A stretch of 64,000 bases of DNA from Azolla caroliniana (Eukaryota > Polypodiophyta). Under the pieces are notes generated by a model. That model was given only the letters and a program-made list of their open reading frames with translations. It did not search any database and had not been told where the DNA came from. Both the position numbers and the translations under genes were made by a program. Location of the stretch: contig JBHGNT010000004.1 of NCBI GenBank assembly GCA_043228905.1, positions 9,734,001-9,798,000 of the forward strand, in the 5' to 3' direction. Positions 42,835 to 54,207 of the stretch are shown piece after piece. How positions within the stretch are numbered: position 1 is the stretch's first letter; each line of letters begins with the position of its first letter.

Positions 42835-45036
42835 CTAAAGGAATCCTCCCTTCAAGAAGTACCGGTAAGATTTCTTCCAGATTCGTAGGACCTCCTCCTT
42901 TGTCAACGAAGCATCTGCCGTCAATGTTCTTAGGAATCTACCGATCAGTAACCACTCTCTTTCGTACTCGTTCTCGTTGAAGGCCCGGAGGGTTTGCGTG
43001 TCCTGGTCTTCCGCCGATAATCGAGCCATCTTGAAGAAGTCGAGGGCGACATCTTCATCTTCCGAAACCATGTCACTGCCATTTTCAAATCTTGCCCTCG
43101 ACAGCATGTCAGCCATGGCGTTCTTCTTCCCTACAATGTGACGGATCTCTAGGTTTAAAGACTTGATGTAGGTGATCCACCTTAGCATAACAAGATCTAG
43201 GGTCGCACATCCCGAGACCATTCCGAGAATTGGGAGACAATCTGTCTCTATTATCATTTCCGACCTGATCAGGTAATCTTTGTCCGTCTTCACTGCCGAC
43301 ACAATACCCTAAAGTTCCCGCTTGCCTTGGGCATATCTTTGTTACCGTTCGTTGAGAATCTTTGCTCCGAACCGGACGGCATATCGCGTATTATCTTCTC
43401 CTTCTTGATTGATGACCCACCTGATTCCGGTTGGGCTCGTATCGACGGTCATGTAAATCGGCTTCCCTTCAGCATAGTCGTCCTTCCTTAGTGCTAGAGC
43501 TTCGAGAAGTAGTTTCTTCAATCTTCGCATCACATTTGTGTGCTCGTCTCGCCATTCGAACTTCATTCTTTTCTTTAGTAGTCCATATAACGGTTCCGCG
43601 ACATGAGCGTAGTGCGGAATCCAAATATGATAAAATGTGCATGCTCCAAGGAACCTTCTAACCTCCGTTTGGTTTTCGCATTCTTCTTTCATGTCTTGGA
43701 ACGCGTTCACTTTGTATGGCGAAGGCTTCCGGCCGTATGCCCCACACAAGTGACCTACGACCAAGATCTCTGGTTGCCCGAATGCAGATTTTTCTCCCGA
43801 AAATGTCAAATTCGCATCTTCGAGCCTTTGAAGCACCTTCTCGCAATCTTTCATATGATCTGCAACGAACTTTCTACAACCTTCCTTATCTTTCAATTCA
43901 TCTTTCTCCTCATCCAAACATCCTTTTATCAGAATATCATCCAAGAATGGCATCGTGATGTCCGAGATGCAATCCTTCAAGACTTTATTCATGGCATTCA
44001 CCATATGAGCTACCGAGTTCGTTGCGCCTTGGGGTAAGGTACACATCCGCATAAGCCCGATAGGAGTCCTCATGGTTGTAATGTTCCGACTGTCGATCGC
44101 CAATTGGAATTGGCCATATCCGGAGTAGAGATCGCCAATGGAGTAGATGGACTGGCCTTCAAACGCTTCGGCAAATTCGTCCATGCTCGGACCAATTCCG
44201 GCATTTCGAATTGTCACCTTGTTGACGGGTTGAAGATCTTGGATGAATCGCAACGATCCATTCTTCTTCGGCACCGTGAACCACCTATTGGAATAAGGAG
44301 AATTCGACGGTTCTAGAATTCCCATACTCACCTTCTCCTTTAAGAGCTCGATTAGCTTCGGAAGGTGTGCTCTCGGAACCGGTATCGGTTTCAAATTCCA
44401 AGGCACATGAGGCACCGTGAAGATCACCATCAGCTCTATAACCTTTGGGTCGGCACATCCGATTTCTCGTGGGAAGAATGCGAAAGCCTTCCCATGTCCC
44501 TCAAGCATATCACGAAACATTCGCTCCTCTTCAAGGGGAAGGAAATTCTCCTTTCCAACTTGTAGCTTCCCCTTCGTCTCTTTGGTGAAGACATGACCTA
44601 CCCTCTTCGGATCTCTTAAGCTTGGATCGTTAGCGACTTCCTTCATCTTTTGCCAACTATCTTCTGGTAGCAAAACCACCACTGGATTGATCTTCTTATC
44701 CACCATTTTATATTTCGTGTTGATGTCAGCTTCCTTCATCGAGATGCCACGATGGTATTCATCGATGATAACATACATGTTGACAGAGTTAACTAAAATC
44801 ACGTAATCATCGTGAAGATAGCTCAAGTCCACGAGTTCCTCGATTTCACCGATGGTGTCGTTAAATGAGGCTTCTTCCATAATATGAGTCACAAAGTCTC
44901 CTTCTTCTATTATGTTTTCTTCATTCAGCATCTTCTCGAATTCTTGTATTCGACGCTTGTCCTTCTTGTCGGGTAGTACTAGTTTACATGCACCACTAGG
45001 TGTGACACATGTTGCTTCTCCTCGCAATCCATGCAC
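42835..45036 (-). pseudogene. G3 reverse transcriptase and RNase H
   Basis: Frame 43342-45036 is the RT with PKKNGSLRFIQDLQPVNK, DLYSGYGQFQLAID (Gly in place of Asp after Tyr relative to G2) and the box MPFLDDILIKG. RNase H and tether continue in 42835-43302 with IETDCLPILGMVSG and KKNAMADMLSRARF. A stop or shift separates the two near 43302-43342. It is close to 5146-7337 along its length. Confidence 0.87.
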
Positions 45037-45155
45037 TCTTCTTTCTTGTGGGGTCTTGTGATTTCTCGGACTATTTGTGCCCCATGCTTCAATAGTCCAC
45101 TCTAAAAATCCGAGGATTCGCCTCTGAGACTATCTCGATTCCTTTCATGATTGGC

Positions 45156-45748
45156 TCACACCGTTAGGAACTGGACCGATCTTTGGTTGTCAAGACTCTT
45201 TATTCGTGCGAAGGCTGCTCCATTATCGAACACTTTGGTCTCCATCCGAGATGATGTGATATACGGTTGTCCTAGGATGACAAGATGCGACGCCGATTCT
45301 TGCACGAAGAAGTGTTGATCCATCTCCACATCCCCAATCATGACTTTGACATTGGGACAAGCTCCGTACAAGTCCTCCGTAGACTTTGTTGCTGTGCGAA
45401 TCTTCCATCCGTGGTTTGTATTGATTGGCCATCTTCCTTTTTTGTAGAAGTCGGTTGACATGAGTTGATCTCTGAGCCGTGGTCGATCAAGGCTACCACA
45501 GTCTCTTTCTTCTCCCCGATCTTCACCGGCATCTCCATTGTCGTTGGTGCCCAATGAGGTCGAGTATAGTGGTTGTCCACCATATCTTCATCGACTTCGT
45601 CTCTTGCCATCGTTATGACATTCGTTTTTGCTTTTTGTGGCTTCTCTTCTTCCTCGTCTGATTGTTGTCTTTTTCTCTTTACAAAGTCCACAATAGTGTC
45701 ATGGAACTCCTTCGTAATGCCGAGTAATTCCCTCAAGGACAAAGTCAC
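45156..45748 (-). pseudogene. G3 protease region
   Basis: Two frames (45338-45748 and 45156-45554) share the ALIDHGSEIN active-site region, and the shift falls right after it. VILGQPYIT follows downstream. Homologous to 7466-8188. Confidence 0.75.
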
Positions 45749-45948
45749 GTGGCTATCAAGAACTCGTTCTTCGAGAATTTTCTTTAGGTCCGTCGTCTGC
45801 TCTATGTCCGACTTTAGCTTATACGTAGGTATAGTCCTTGTCCTCTGAGCGGGGTCTTCGACACAACCTTCACGGGCCGAACCGTTTCTTCAACTTTTAT
45901 GCTCAGCTCCCCTTTCCGGCTTGATTCTCGTTCCTCCATTTGTAAAGG

Positions 45949-47295
45949 TCAACTCGTCTCCACATCGTCCTTCTTTTTCGCATTCCTCGTTTCATGTCTT
46001 TTTGATGGGCCTTGCTCTTCTATTCTTTTTCTCTTTTCTTTGACAAACACCTCGTGGTAGTCGCACATCACTTCCGGGAGTATGGTGTTGTCGTCCACCA
46101 GATCTGACCATCCAGTTATACTTTGTACACTTCGATCCGCAAGCTCTACTTCGCTCAAAGTGACTTTTCCCTTCTTCTCATATTCGAGAACGGAAGTCCA
46201 AAACTTTGCTCCCGCTCTAGCAACTTCAGTCTTGTCTTTCCCGACTCTTATTCCAGCCGACGCAGCATAGTGCATTGCATCCACATGAGTTTCATCGGCA
46301 TCCTCCATAGATTTCTTCATTCCTCCTCTTCTGAAATTCACCCGTAGGGGTCTTCTAGTCTCGCTCGAGCAGATCATGTTGTCATCTATGTACACGATAT
46401 TTTGTCAGATCGCCTCTCGAAGGCTCGCGCAATCCCTTCTCATGTGGTCCATGCTATCACACCACACGCATCTAAAGGGTTCTTTCCCTTTAGGGCCCCG
46501 ACAATTCATGTTGGCTAGCGTAACCATCTCAAACTTCTTCGCCGGTTCTTCGATGATGTTGTCATCAATCTTCTTTTCGTCCGGGCTACTTTGTTTGGGT
46601 AGCTCAGCTACTTTCGGTTGTCTAGTTTTCTCCGCAACAGTCGATCCCGCCAAGTCGGTGTCATCAACCCACTCACGACGCTTGTCGAGCCTATTGCATG
46701 CTCGCTTTACCGCAACCTAGTCCGCCACAAGCCCATTTGCTTGGGTATCCTCTTCGAGAAGAGTCCCCAATTCTCGTCTATCCTGCATGTCCACAACTTT
46801 CAAGAAGTACAAAGTCTTGTCTTCTTCAAGCAACACTTGGTCCGTGTTGGGGAGACGACGAAACATCTGGTCGAATTCGTCATACACCCTCGAGGCACTC
46901 ATCTTCTTATTCTTCTTCTCTATCCACTTCATCAGGGCATGTCGAGTCATCCTCGTTGAGTCTTCAATTGCGAGCTCCGCTAGTATCGTTTTCTCGAACT
47001 CGGACCATGTTGTCTTACCTTCTTGAAGTTCAATGACACGTCTTTGGACGTTGTTGGCGACACCTCTCTTGAAGCTTGCGATTTGACGTGCTTCGGACAC
47101 GTCCCTCTGATTCATCTCCCTTCTATATGTATAAAGGAACTTCGTAACGTTCCTTCCATCAAATTGACCCTCGTGCTCTACAACACGGTCGACGGCCTTC
47201 TCCATGTTCGCATCGTTGTCTCGAGATCTCATCATTTGTTTGACGATTACCATCATCCTTTCAAGCTTTCGCGCTTCGTTTCTTGGGGACGCCAT
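45949..47295 (-). pseudogene. G3 gag
   Basis: Start ATG at 47295 (M-A-S-P-R-N-E). The first segment runs to 46717 with FDGRNVTKFLYTYRREM and is longer than in G2. The knuckle CVWCDSMDHMRRDC lies in 46405-46653 and a Lys/Glu-rich tail in 45949-46395. Stops between the segments break it. Confidence 0.82.
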
Positions 47296-47338
47296 CTCCA
47301 AGTATTAATCTCGGCTTGATCCTTCCTACCGTCTCTTT

Positions 47339-47354
47339 CACGTCAGGTTCACCA
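47339..47354 (-). other. Putative primer-binding site of G3
   Basis: The minus strand reads TGGTGAACCTGACGTG eight bases inside the 5' LTR. Primer tRNA not identified. Confidence 0.45.
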
Positions 47355-47362
47355 CTTAATTA

Positions 47363-48485
47363 TGTCGTGAAGATTCGTCACTACGCGCGGATCGTGAGGC
47401 AGAACCGACGGGGTTCTGGACCGGAAGGATTCGACGTTGGCACAAGCTTTAGCGAGAAAGGAATTAAGATAGATTGAAAGAGAGAGAGATTGAGAAAAGA
47501 TAGAACGCTTGATTTTAGATTGAGAGAGAGATTAAGAACTCTTGACTTTAGATTTCAGAAACAAGTTACACGATCAATTCGATAACGAATTTTCTTCTTC
47601 TTAATTTCATAACTAAAAGAGCCTAACCCTTCTTCTTTTTCATCCCCCTCTTTTATAGATGCTCTCATGCATATGATGCATGTGAGGGTACAAGACATGC
47701 ATAAAATGCATGTTTTCCATTTGGCGCTCATGTATTACATGTGGTGCATAATAACCATATCACTCATTTTAGCTCTCATGTATAAGAATTTACATGTAAA
47801 AAAGTACAATTATAGAAATAAAAATTCAACTAAATGTTATGGCTTAGTGGTAAGCCTACTAACTCTTAACTAGGAGGTGCAAGGTTTGAATCCACACTTG
47901 CACTCCTTGTGTATATATATATATGTATACATATATATATATATTTATTTATATATCTATCCGGTCGTCGGATGCCGGATGACGCCGGTTCGCCAGATGC
48001 CGGTTGCTGCCGATTATCGTCAATTGCCAGATGTCGTCGGTTACCGTCGGTTACCGGCATCCAGTTCTGTTACCATTCGTCCGGTTTTGGTTGGGCAAAA
48101 CCTTTGCAAGTAGCTAGGCCACACCCATTCATCCAATAGCTTAGTTCAAGTCACCTTGAACTCTCTATGCTCGACACATAGACACAAAGATAATAGCTTT
48201 TGCTCTACCTTATATATGGTGAGATCCTTATTTCCTGTCTATGTGGGATATCTCACAGTTTTATTTTTCTCTTCTTCCTTCTCATACTTCACTCCCACAT
48301 AACTTGTCACTTAGATGTCCGTTTCTTATGTAGTAAAGTGCATCTCTTCAAGATCTTCGTCTTTTGTACTAAGATATTAAACTTACTTAGAATTAGTATA
48401 TTCACTATTATTGTTTTATATGATTGACACTTGATTTCGTATGTCTTATGTAATTTTCACACCATTGCCGAAAATCTTCACGACA
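47363..48485 (-). repeat. 5' LTR of G3 (type A, 1123 bp)
   Basis: Begins TGTCGTGAAGATTCG and ends AAATCTTCACGACA. Clearly alignable with 40356-41544 throughout, with several small indels. Confidence 0.88.
47841..47893 (+). promoter_or_regulatory. tRNA-like module in G3 5' LTR
   Basis: GGCTTAGTGGTAAGCC and GGTTTGAATCC, the B box with one C-to-T change. It lies antisense to G3. Confidence 0.5.
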
Positions 48486-48617
48486 TCCACCACCACCAAA
48501 CCGCACGTCCTCCGGTACGTGCCAAGAAGAGAGAAAGTGAGATTTGGGCTACGGTGATCAAGGTGATTTCGTACGTCTTATGTAATTTTCACACCATTGC
48601 TGAAAATCTTCACGACA
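48486..48617 (-). repeat. Extra polypurine fragment plus LTR tip beyond G3 5' LTR
   Basis: 48486-48561 copies the 3' internal end of the element (compare 41545-41620), including the purine tract. 48562-48617 copies the last ~56 bases of a type A LTR. The junction is at a repeated GGTGAT. This is the relic of a third LTR, as expected if the element was once a tandem LTR-int-LTR-int-LTR structure that lost most of one unit. Confidence 0.8.
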
Positions 48618-49577
48618 ACGCATCTCGGGTGCTTGATCGAGGAGGAAGGCCAAGTTATTGCGCAAGGGCGTAGAGATGGGAGGATGTTTATCCTCGACAC
48701 CAATGACGTTGCCACCACAATGTTTGCGAAAGGACAAAAAGTTGAGTCGGATATCGACTTGTGGCAGAAGCGGATAGGCCACGTCAACTTTCAAAGGCTT
48801 GAGGACTTGCAATCGAAACAAGTTGTGTTCGGATTGCCCAAATTCAGTGGCCTGAAGTCCCAAATTTGTGAAGCCTACGAGCTAGGGAAGCAAAACCAAC
48901 TTCTTTTCCCCAACTAGCGTAACCGGAGCTGGAACAAGCCTGACTTGATAGAATCGGATGTATGGGGTCCGACACAAAACGTTAGTCTTGGCGGGAGTCG
49001 ATATTTTGTCTCCTTCATCGACAACTACACGTGGCACACGTGGATCTATCTCATTCAAAAGAAGAGTGAAGTCTTTCACATTTTCCGGAACCTCAAAAGC
49101 TTCGTAGGAAGGGAAATAGGGAGAAAGATTCAGTGCCTGTGGTCGAATAGCGGAAAAGAGTACTTTTCCGGCCAATTCAACAATTATCTGCAATAAATGG
49201 GAATTCGACGCGAATTCAGTTGCAGGTATACCCCAGAGCAAACCGGCGTAGCCGAAAGGAAAAATCGGTTGGTTGTGGAAGCGGTGTGGGCAATGCTGGA
49301 AGAAAAGAGCTTGCCCAAGTTCTATTGGGCCGAAGCGGTACGAACCGCGGTCTACATCCAGAATCGGATCGGAGACAAAGTGTCGGCGCATGAGCTGTAT
49401 TTCGAAAGGAGGCTAAATCTATGACACTTGAGATTTTTCGGTAGCATTGCGTATGTGCATGTGCCGAAGGAGAATTGGAGGAAGTTGGACGCAAAAGCCG
49501 AGAAGTGTATCGTGGTCGGCTACTCGGACGAATAGAAGGGTTATAAGTGTTATAATCCCCGAAACAAACAAGCTCGC
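48618..49577 (+). pseudogene. C2 integrase (after G3)
   Basis: Continues the copia polyprotein: THLGCLIEEEG, LWQKRIGHVNFQRLEDL (GAG-pre-integrase region), VWGPTQNVSLGGSRYFVSFID, SGKEYFSGQF (usually DNGxEY; Ser and Gly seen), TPEQTGVAERKNR with the catalytic Glu, and FYWAEAVRTAVYIQNRI. Stops occur at ~48915, 49194, 49423 and ~49531, several from Gln codons. Confidence 0.85.
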
Positions 49578-52071
49578 GTGAGCCGCAATGTTGTTTTTGA
49601 TGAGTTTGTGTCCTGGTACTTGCCTCCGACTCCGGACCTCAACTCCAACTCCGGATCTCCGGACCCGAGTTCTGACGATGAGGTCAACGAGGCTAAAATG
49701 CCTTCGGATGACCGCGAAATCAAGACCCTTGATGAGAGTCCAATTTCATTTCAGCTAAGTGGACTGAACGAGTGACTGGGTTGGCTTGACCAGTCCGAAG
49801 AAGAGACTGCGACTGGTGGAGACTCGACCGTGCATTCCCCTCGTAGGAAGCCGAGGAGACGGTTTACCCGCAAGGAAAAAGGGAAGAAGAAAATGCCAGA
49901 GTACGACACGGATAAGGGCGAGTCGGATAGATGCGAATCCGACTCTGAGAAGAGCGATGACGGGCCTTCGAGAGCAAAGTCCGTGTTAGCCAAAAAAGCC
50001 TCAACATCGGCTAATGAGCAGTTACGACAATCTACCCACCAGAAGAACCCTGTTGTGTGGTTCGGATACAACGAGTACATGGCGCATCACTATGCATACA
50101 TGACACTTGTAGCGGATGTGCGTGAGCTGGAGAGCTACGTAGAAGCAGAGAAGGACGCAAATTGGTGTGCCACAATGAAGGAAGAGATGTGCGCATTAGC
50201 GAAGAATGAGACTTGGGACCTGGTTGACGCACCGAAGGGTGTAAAGCCGATCGGATGCAGATGGGTGTATAAAGTGAAATACAACACCGACGGCTCTGTC
50301 AATTGCTACAAGGCCCGGTTAGTAGCGAAAGGCTACTCGTAGAAGTACGGCATGGATTATGATGAGACCTTCACGCCAGTCACGAAGATGACTACCATGC
50401 GAGTCCTGCTAGCCGTAACAACGGCGAAAGGGTGGCACTTACATCAAATGGATGTAAAGAACGCGTTCCTACAAGGTGATCTCAAGGAACAGGTGTACAT
50501 GGTACAACCCCCTGGATTTCTATCCGAACAAAACACTTCGGTAGTTTGCCGACTGAGGAATTCCATCTACGGACTTAAGCAAGCACCGCGAGCCTAGAAC
50601 GCGAAGAGTACGCAACAGTTGCATAAGATGGGTTGCGTCGTCGAAGTTGGCCTCTTCACTATTTGTTCGACAAGGTCAACAAGGACCAGTTAGCCTTCTT
50701 TTGTATGTTTATGATTTGGTCATTGTCGGTGCCGACCTGAACGAAATCCGCCGCGTGAAGTGTCAACTTGCGGCATCTTTCGAAATGAAGGATCTTGGAG
50801 ACCTTCATTACTTCCTCGGCATCGAAGTGATCCGTACCCCCGAAGGCATATTAATTAGCCAACGCCACTATGTGCTGAATATGCTCTTCAAGTTGTAAGC
50901 ACATCTCGCCCCTTTAGACAGAAACATAAAACTTCGCCGATATTGGGGAAAGGTGTGCCACCCGACACGGTTCCGAAAAATTGTTGGAAGCCTCATATAT
51001 TTGACGATTACTCGGCCGGACCTCAGCTACCCGGTCGAACTGATCAGTCAATTCATGTCGCAGCTTACAACCGAACATTTTTAGTGTGCACAAAGGATAT
51101 TGCGATATGCCAGCGGCACGAAAGACATGGCGTTCCTATATCGGGCAGGAGTAGCCGAACAGTTAGTCGGCTACACGGATGTCGATTGGGTCAGAAACGC
51201 TCATGATCGTAGATCCACATCCGGATACGCATACTTTCTAGGCAGTGCGGCGATTGTGTGGAGCAGTAAGAAGCAGCCGATAGTAGCACTGTCGAGCATG
51301 GAGGCCGAGTATCGAGGGGCGACTGTCGCTACGTGCGAAGTCATTTGGCTAAAACGGCTATTACGGGATCTGTATGTAGACGTGTCTAATCCGACGACGA
51401 TCTATTGCGACAACCTTAGCAATATCCACCTTGCGAAGAACATCGTATTCCATGCCCGGACCAAGAACATTGAGGTGCATTACCATTTTGTCCGCGAGCA
51501 GGTCCTTTTAGGTGAAGTCGACTTGGTGTATGTTTCGACTGATCGGCAGATTTCCGACATCTTCACCAAGCCTCTTGGTCTCGACAAGTTGCGGCATTTC
51601 TCGGGTGAGCTGGGTTTGCGTCACCTCGACACGCCATACTTGATGGGGAGAAAGGAAGAACAGGAACAGGCACAAGAGCGTGGAAGGAGTAGAGGTGGTC
51701 ATTGCGGCGGAAGTGACCATGACGCGGAATCGGATAAAAAATTCGATTTCGGCCTAGCTGAAGAAGCCAAAGAAAAGAGCAAGGGCCATAACCGGAGGGA
51801 AGAGCCGAGGATAGCCAAATCAAGGGGAGATATAGCCAAGAAGGGCGTAAAGTCCAAGACCAAGACGTGGTCTGATGGAGTCGAAGGCCTAAAAACAAGA
51901 GACGAATTGGAGATAACCAATTCGGATGAGAGCAGAATTGAATCGGAAGTGTTTGATTCAATCGGAATGTTCCATTCGGATACGCCGAATCAACTGAAGG
52001 CCGTGCAAAAAAAGGGCAGCGAAGGGCGCACCGATACCGTGATAACAAGGGAGCTGAGAAGGGTCGGATGA
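49578..52071 (+). pseudogene. C2 reverse transcriptase, RNase H and C-terminal extension
   Basis: RT begins with ATMKEEMCALAKNETWDLV and PIGCRWVYKVKYNTDGSV. The block [17 protein letters not shown] is intact, and the catalytic box reads YVYD (50704-50715) instead of YVDD, so the first Asp is lost. RNase H follows in 51100-52071 with DVDWVRNAHDRRSTSGYA and VALSSMEAEYRGA. In the same frame the protein runs ~150 residues past DKLRHFSGELGL through KTKTWSDGVEGLK and NSDESRIESEVFDSI. Stops at 50341-50343 (CAG expected) and ~50596 (TGG expected), and frameshifts near 50620 and 50900, break it. Confidence 0.87.
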
Positions 52072-52199
52072 GCAGACAAGCCGACCGGCAGGGTCAAAGT
52101 GTGCGGAATCGAATGGGTCGAGGAGCGTGAGCGAGGCGTGAAGCTAGAAGAAACCGGAGCGGTGATCCGGAAGTACCAAAAGCGCCTCATGTTGAGCTT

Positions 52200-52636
52200 G
52201 AGGGGGAGTGTTGAGATTTAAGCTCAACATTGGCCGGATTGGCTGCGCAAGCCGAGAACCAAATCAGTTGGGACTGATCGGTTAGGCCGGACCGGTGCGT
52301 AAACCGGTGCGCAAAAAAGAAGTCGTAGCGGTGCGTAAACCGCGAGGCCGTTGGAAATATATTCCACGTAGGAATATATTTTGGGAGATAGTGTAGAGCT
52401 CATTTATGAGCATTGACGTACGTGTCAGTTATTCTATCAGTCTGTATGGACTTGTATAAAAGTGCTCACTGAGCACATTCTATGTATATACTGAGTATTA
52501 TTTTTTGAATAGAGTAGTGTGTATTCTCTCTCTCTCAGTCTTTCTCTCCCGCATACTGTGTTTGTCCAAGCTCTCCTTTAAACCTGTGTTTTCCTACATT
52601 CTGCCTTCTATTGCTTCCGCACGTTGTTTTTCTACA
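52200..52636 (+). repeat. C2 polypurine tract and 3' LTR (LTR 52209-52636, 428 bp)
   Basis: GAGGGGGAG precedes TGTTGAGATTTAAGC; the LTR ends TTTTTCTACA. Homologous to 38586-38998 with small indels. Confidence 0.9.
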
Positions 52637-53737
52637 AAGGCATTACAAAACATGTTACAACCTATTCGGTTCAAGTTGTGGCGGAAGGGAGAAATGATGG
52701 GAGTTACATGGATTTCATGGGACCATTGGGATACTCCTAAAAGGTTAGGTGGTGCAACAATATTGGATTTGGAAAGGCATTTGATGGCTTGTAGATTTGT
52801 ATTATTACAAGATATATGTCAACAAGATCAAGCATAAATATCTATGATGCAATATTTTATTGAGCATGAAGGATTGGTGCATGGGAAAACAAAGATTCAA
52901 GCGTCATGGTGGTCACTACGTAATGGCAGTATTCCTCTAAAGATTCGTCATTCTGTATGTGGTCAACATTTGGTACAATCGTGGCAAGATGATTGAGAAT
53001 ATTGTAATTCATTACAAAATGAATTGCTTGTTTCTTCTCTAGCGTTGTTTTGCCATGGGAAAGAGAAGTTGAGATCTCAATTCAATCATTTAGTTCGATT
53101 GGGGATTGTACATTTGGAAGATGTGGTTGATAATGAATCTCAAAGGTTGTTAGATTTTGAAGATGCCAAGAGATGGTTATGTATTCACCCAAATTATGGA
53201 TTTATTAGGGAGAAATTACAAGAGATACCATTGTTGCAAGGATCTTTGCCATTGAAAACAAAATTTGCACCTTGGGTCGATTGGCGGTTACAAGATGGTG
53301 CACACTTGTTACAGGTCACTAGAAATATATTGTATCATCATGCCATGGCATTATTATCTTGGCTATCTCCTGAAGCAACGAAGTTGTGGAATGTATATAA
53401 GTCAGAGGCAAGGTGGTGGAAAATATTACGTGGTTGGCATTCCCATCTACCATTTCGTGCAACAGTATTCATATGGAGAGTCATGATTGGTGGGCTCCCA
53501 TTAGGTTCAGCCTTAAAGAGACGAGGACTAGGGTCTAGCACTTGTTTCTTTTGCATTGTTCCATTGGAGGATAGTACACATAGGTTCATTAAATGTCCTA
53601 TAACGTGTACCATTTGGAAGTTCTTATCCGCCATTTGGCAAGTTTTAGCCCGTTGTTGTTTGAGACCTCAACGATGGGTTTTTTCTCAATATGCTCAAAA
53701 TGGATCAAATGATGAGATTGAGATATTGTTCTAATTT
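52637..53737 (+). pseudogene. LINE RT C-terminus and zinc-binding (zf-RVT) domain
   Basis: The LINE frame resumes with KALQNMLQPIRFKLW and WISWDHWDTPKRLGGATILD, the conserved post-RT block of plant L1s. Frame 53024-53734 then gives FRATVFIWRVMIGGLPLGSA and CFFC...HRFIKC, the zf-RVT module. Stops lie near 52835 and 52996. No RNase H is seen; the element ends ~320 bases further on. Confidence 0.85.
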
Positions 53738-54207
53738 TTACGTTATTGGGGTCTACAACACAATTGGAATATGCATAATGCTTTCATGTTTGATAATAGA
53801 CACAGGGTGGAAGCCTATATAAAGAAGTTGAAAGGTATATTATCATGTGGATTTTTTGGATGTTAGTGCATGGGGGGATCATTTCCTCAAATGCTTATTC
53901 AAGTTTTTTAATAGCATTACACAACGTTCCTCTCCCTACATAGGCATATGATAGGTAGAGGAGACTAAGAAATGTTGTAACTAAGTGGATTTTACATAAA
54001 CTTAATATAATTATGTGCTTTTACCCAAAAAGAAGAAGAGAAACAAACAAACAAAGCTATATTAACGTCTTCGAAGGCCAAAATTGGCCCATGAGACAGT
54101 TGGTTTACAACAAAATGGGTATTTATCCAATTATCAAAACTAAAATAAAATAAAGTGAAAATAGAACTTAAGCTAAAAGAGTTCTAGTTACAAAACGTGG
54201 TATACGC

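Larger units (their letters stand above)
40356..48617 (-). mobile_element. G3: Ty3/gypsy element with type A LTRs, inserted in C2
   Basis: Minus-strand order: partial LTR tip and polypurine fragment (48617-48486), 5' LTR (48485-47363), primer site, gag, protease, RT, RNase H, integrase, polypurine tract and 3' LTR (41544-40356). C2 protein coding reads on across the insertion. The left flank CATGT and right flank ACGCA can be reconciled as a duplicated ACGC with two C-to-T changes on the left. Pol frames are broken but better kept than in G2. Confidence 0.9.
38586..52636 (+). mobile_element. C2: Ty1/copia element, interrupted by G3
   Basis: LTRs at 38586-38998 and 52209-52636, tRNA-iMet primer site, gag, protease, integrase, RT, RNase H, extension and polypurine tract: the copia order. 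The LINE reading frame resumes across it. The right flank AAGGC (52637-52641) matches a left flank AAGC that seems to have lost one G, giving a 5-bp target duplication. G3 interrupts it at 40355/48618, between protease and integrase. About ten in-frame stops, mostly CAG to TAG, make it inactive. Confidence 0.92.
32144..54058 (+). mobile_element. L1-type non-LTR retrotransposon (LINE), split by three insertions
   Basis: Pieces in order on the plus strand: ORF1 (32144-32349, 35866-36466), endonuclease (36467-37060), RT (37134-37456, 38106-38585), and RT connection plus zinc-binding domain (52642-53737), ending near TTTTACCCAAAAAGAAG at ~54035. It is interrupted by the foldback element, by copia C2 (which holds G3) and by a patch of array and copia-integrase sequence. 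Many stops make it inactive. The domain order is that of plant L1 elements. Confidence 0.85.
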
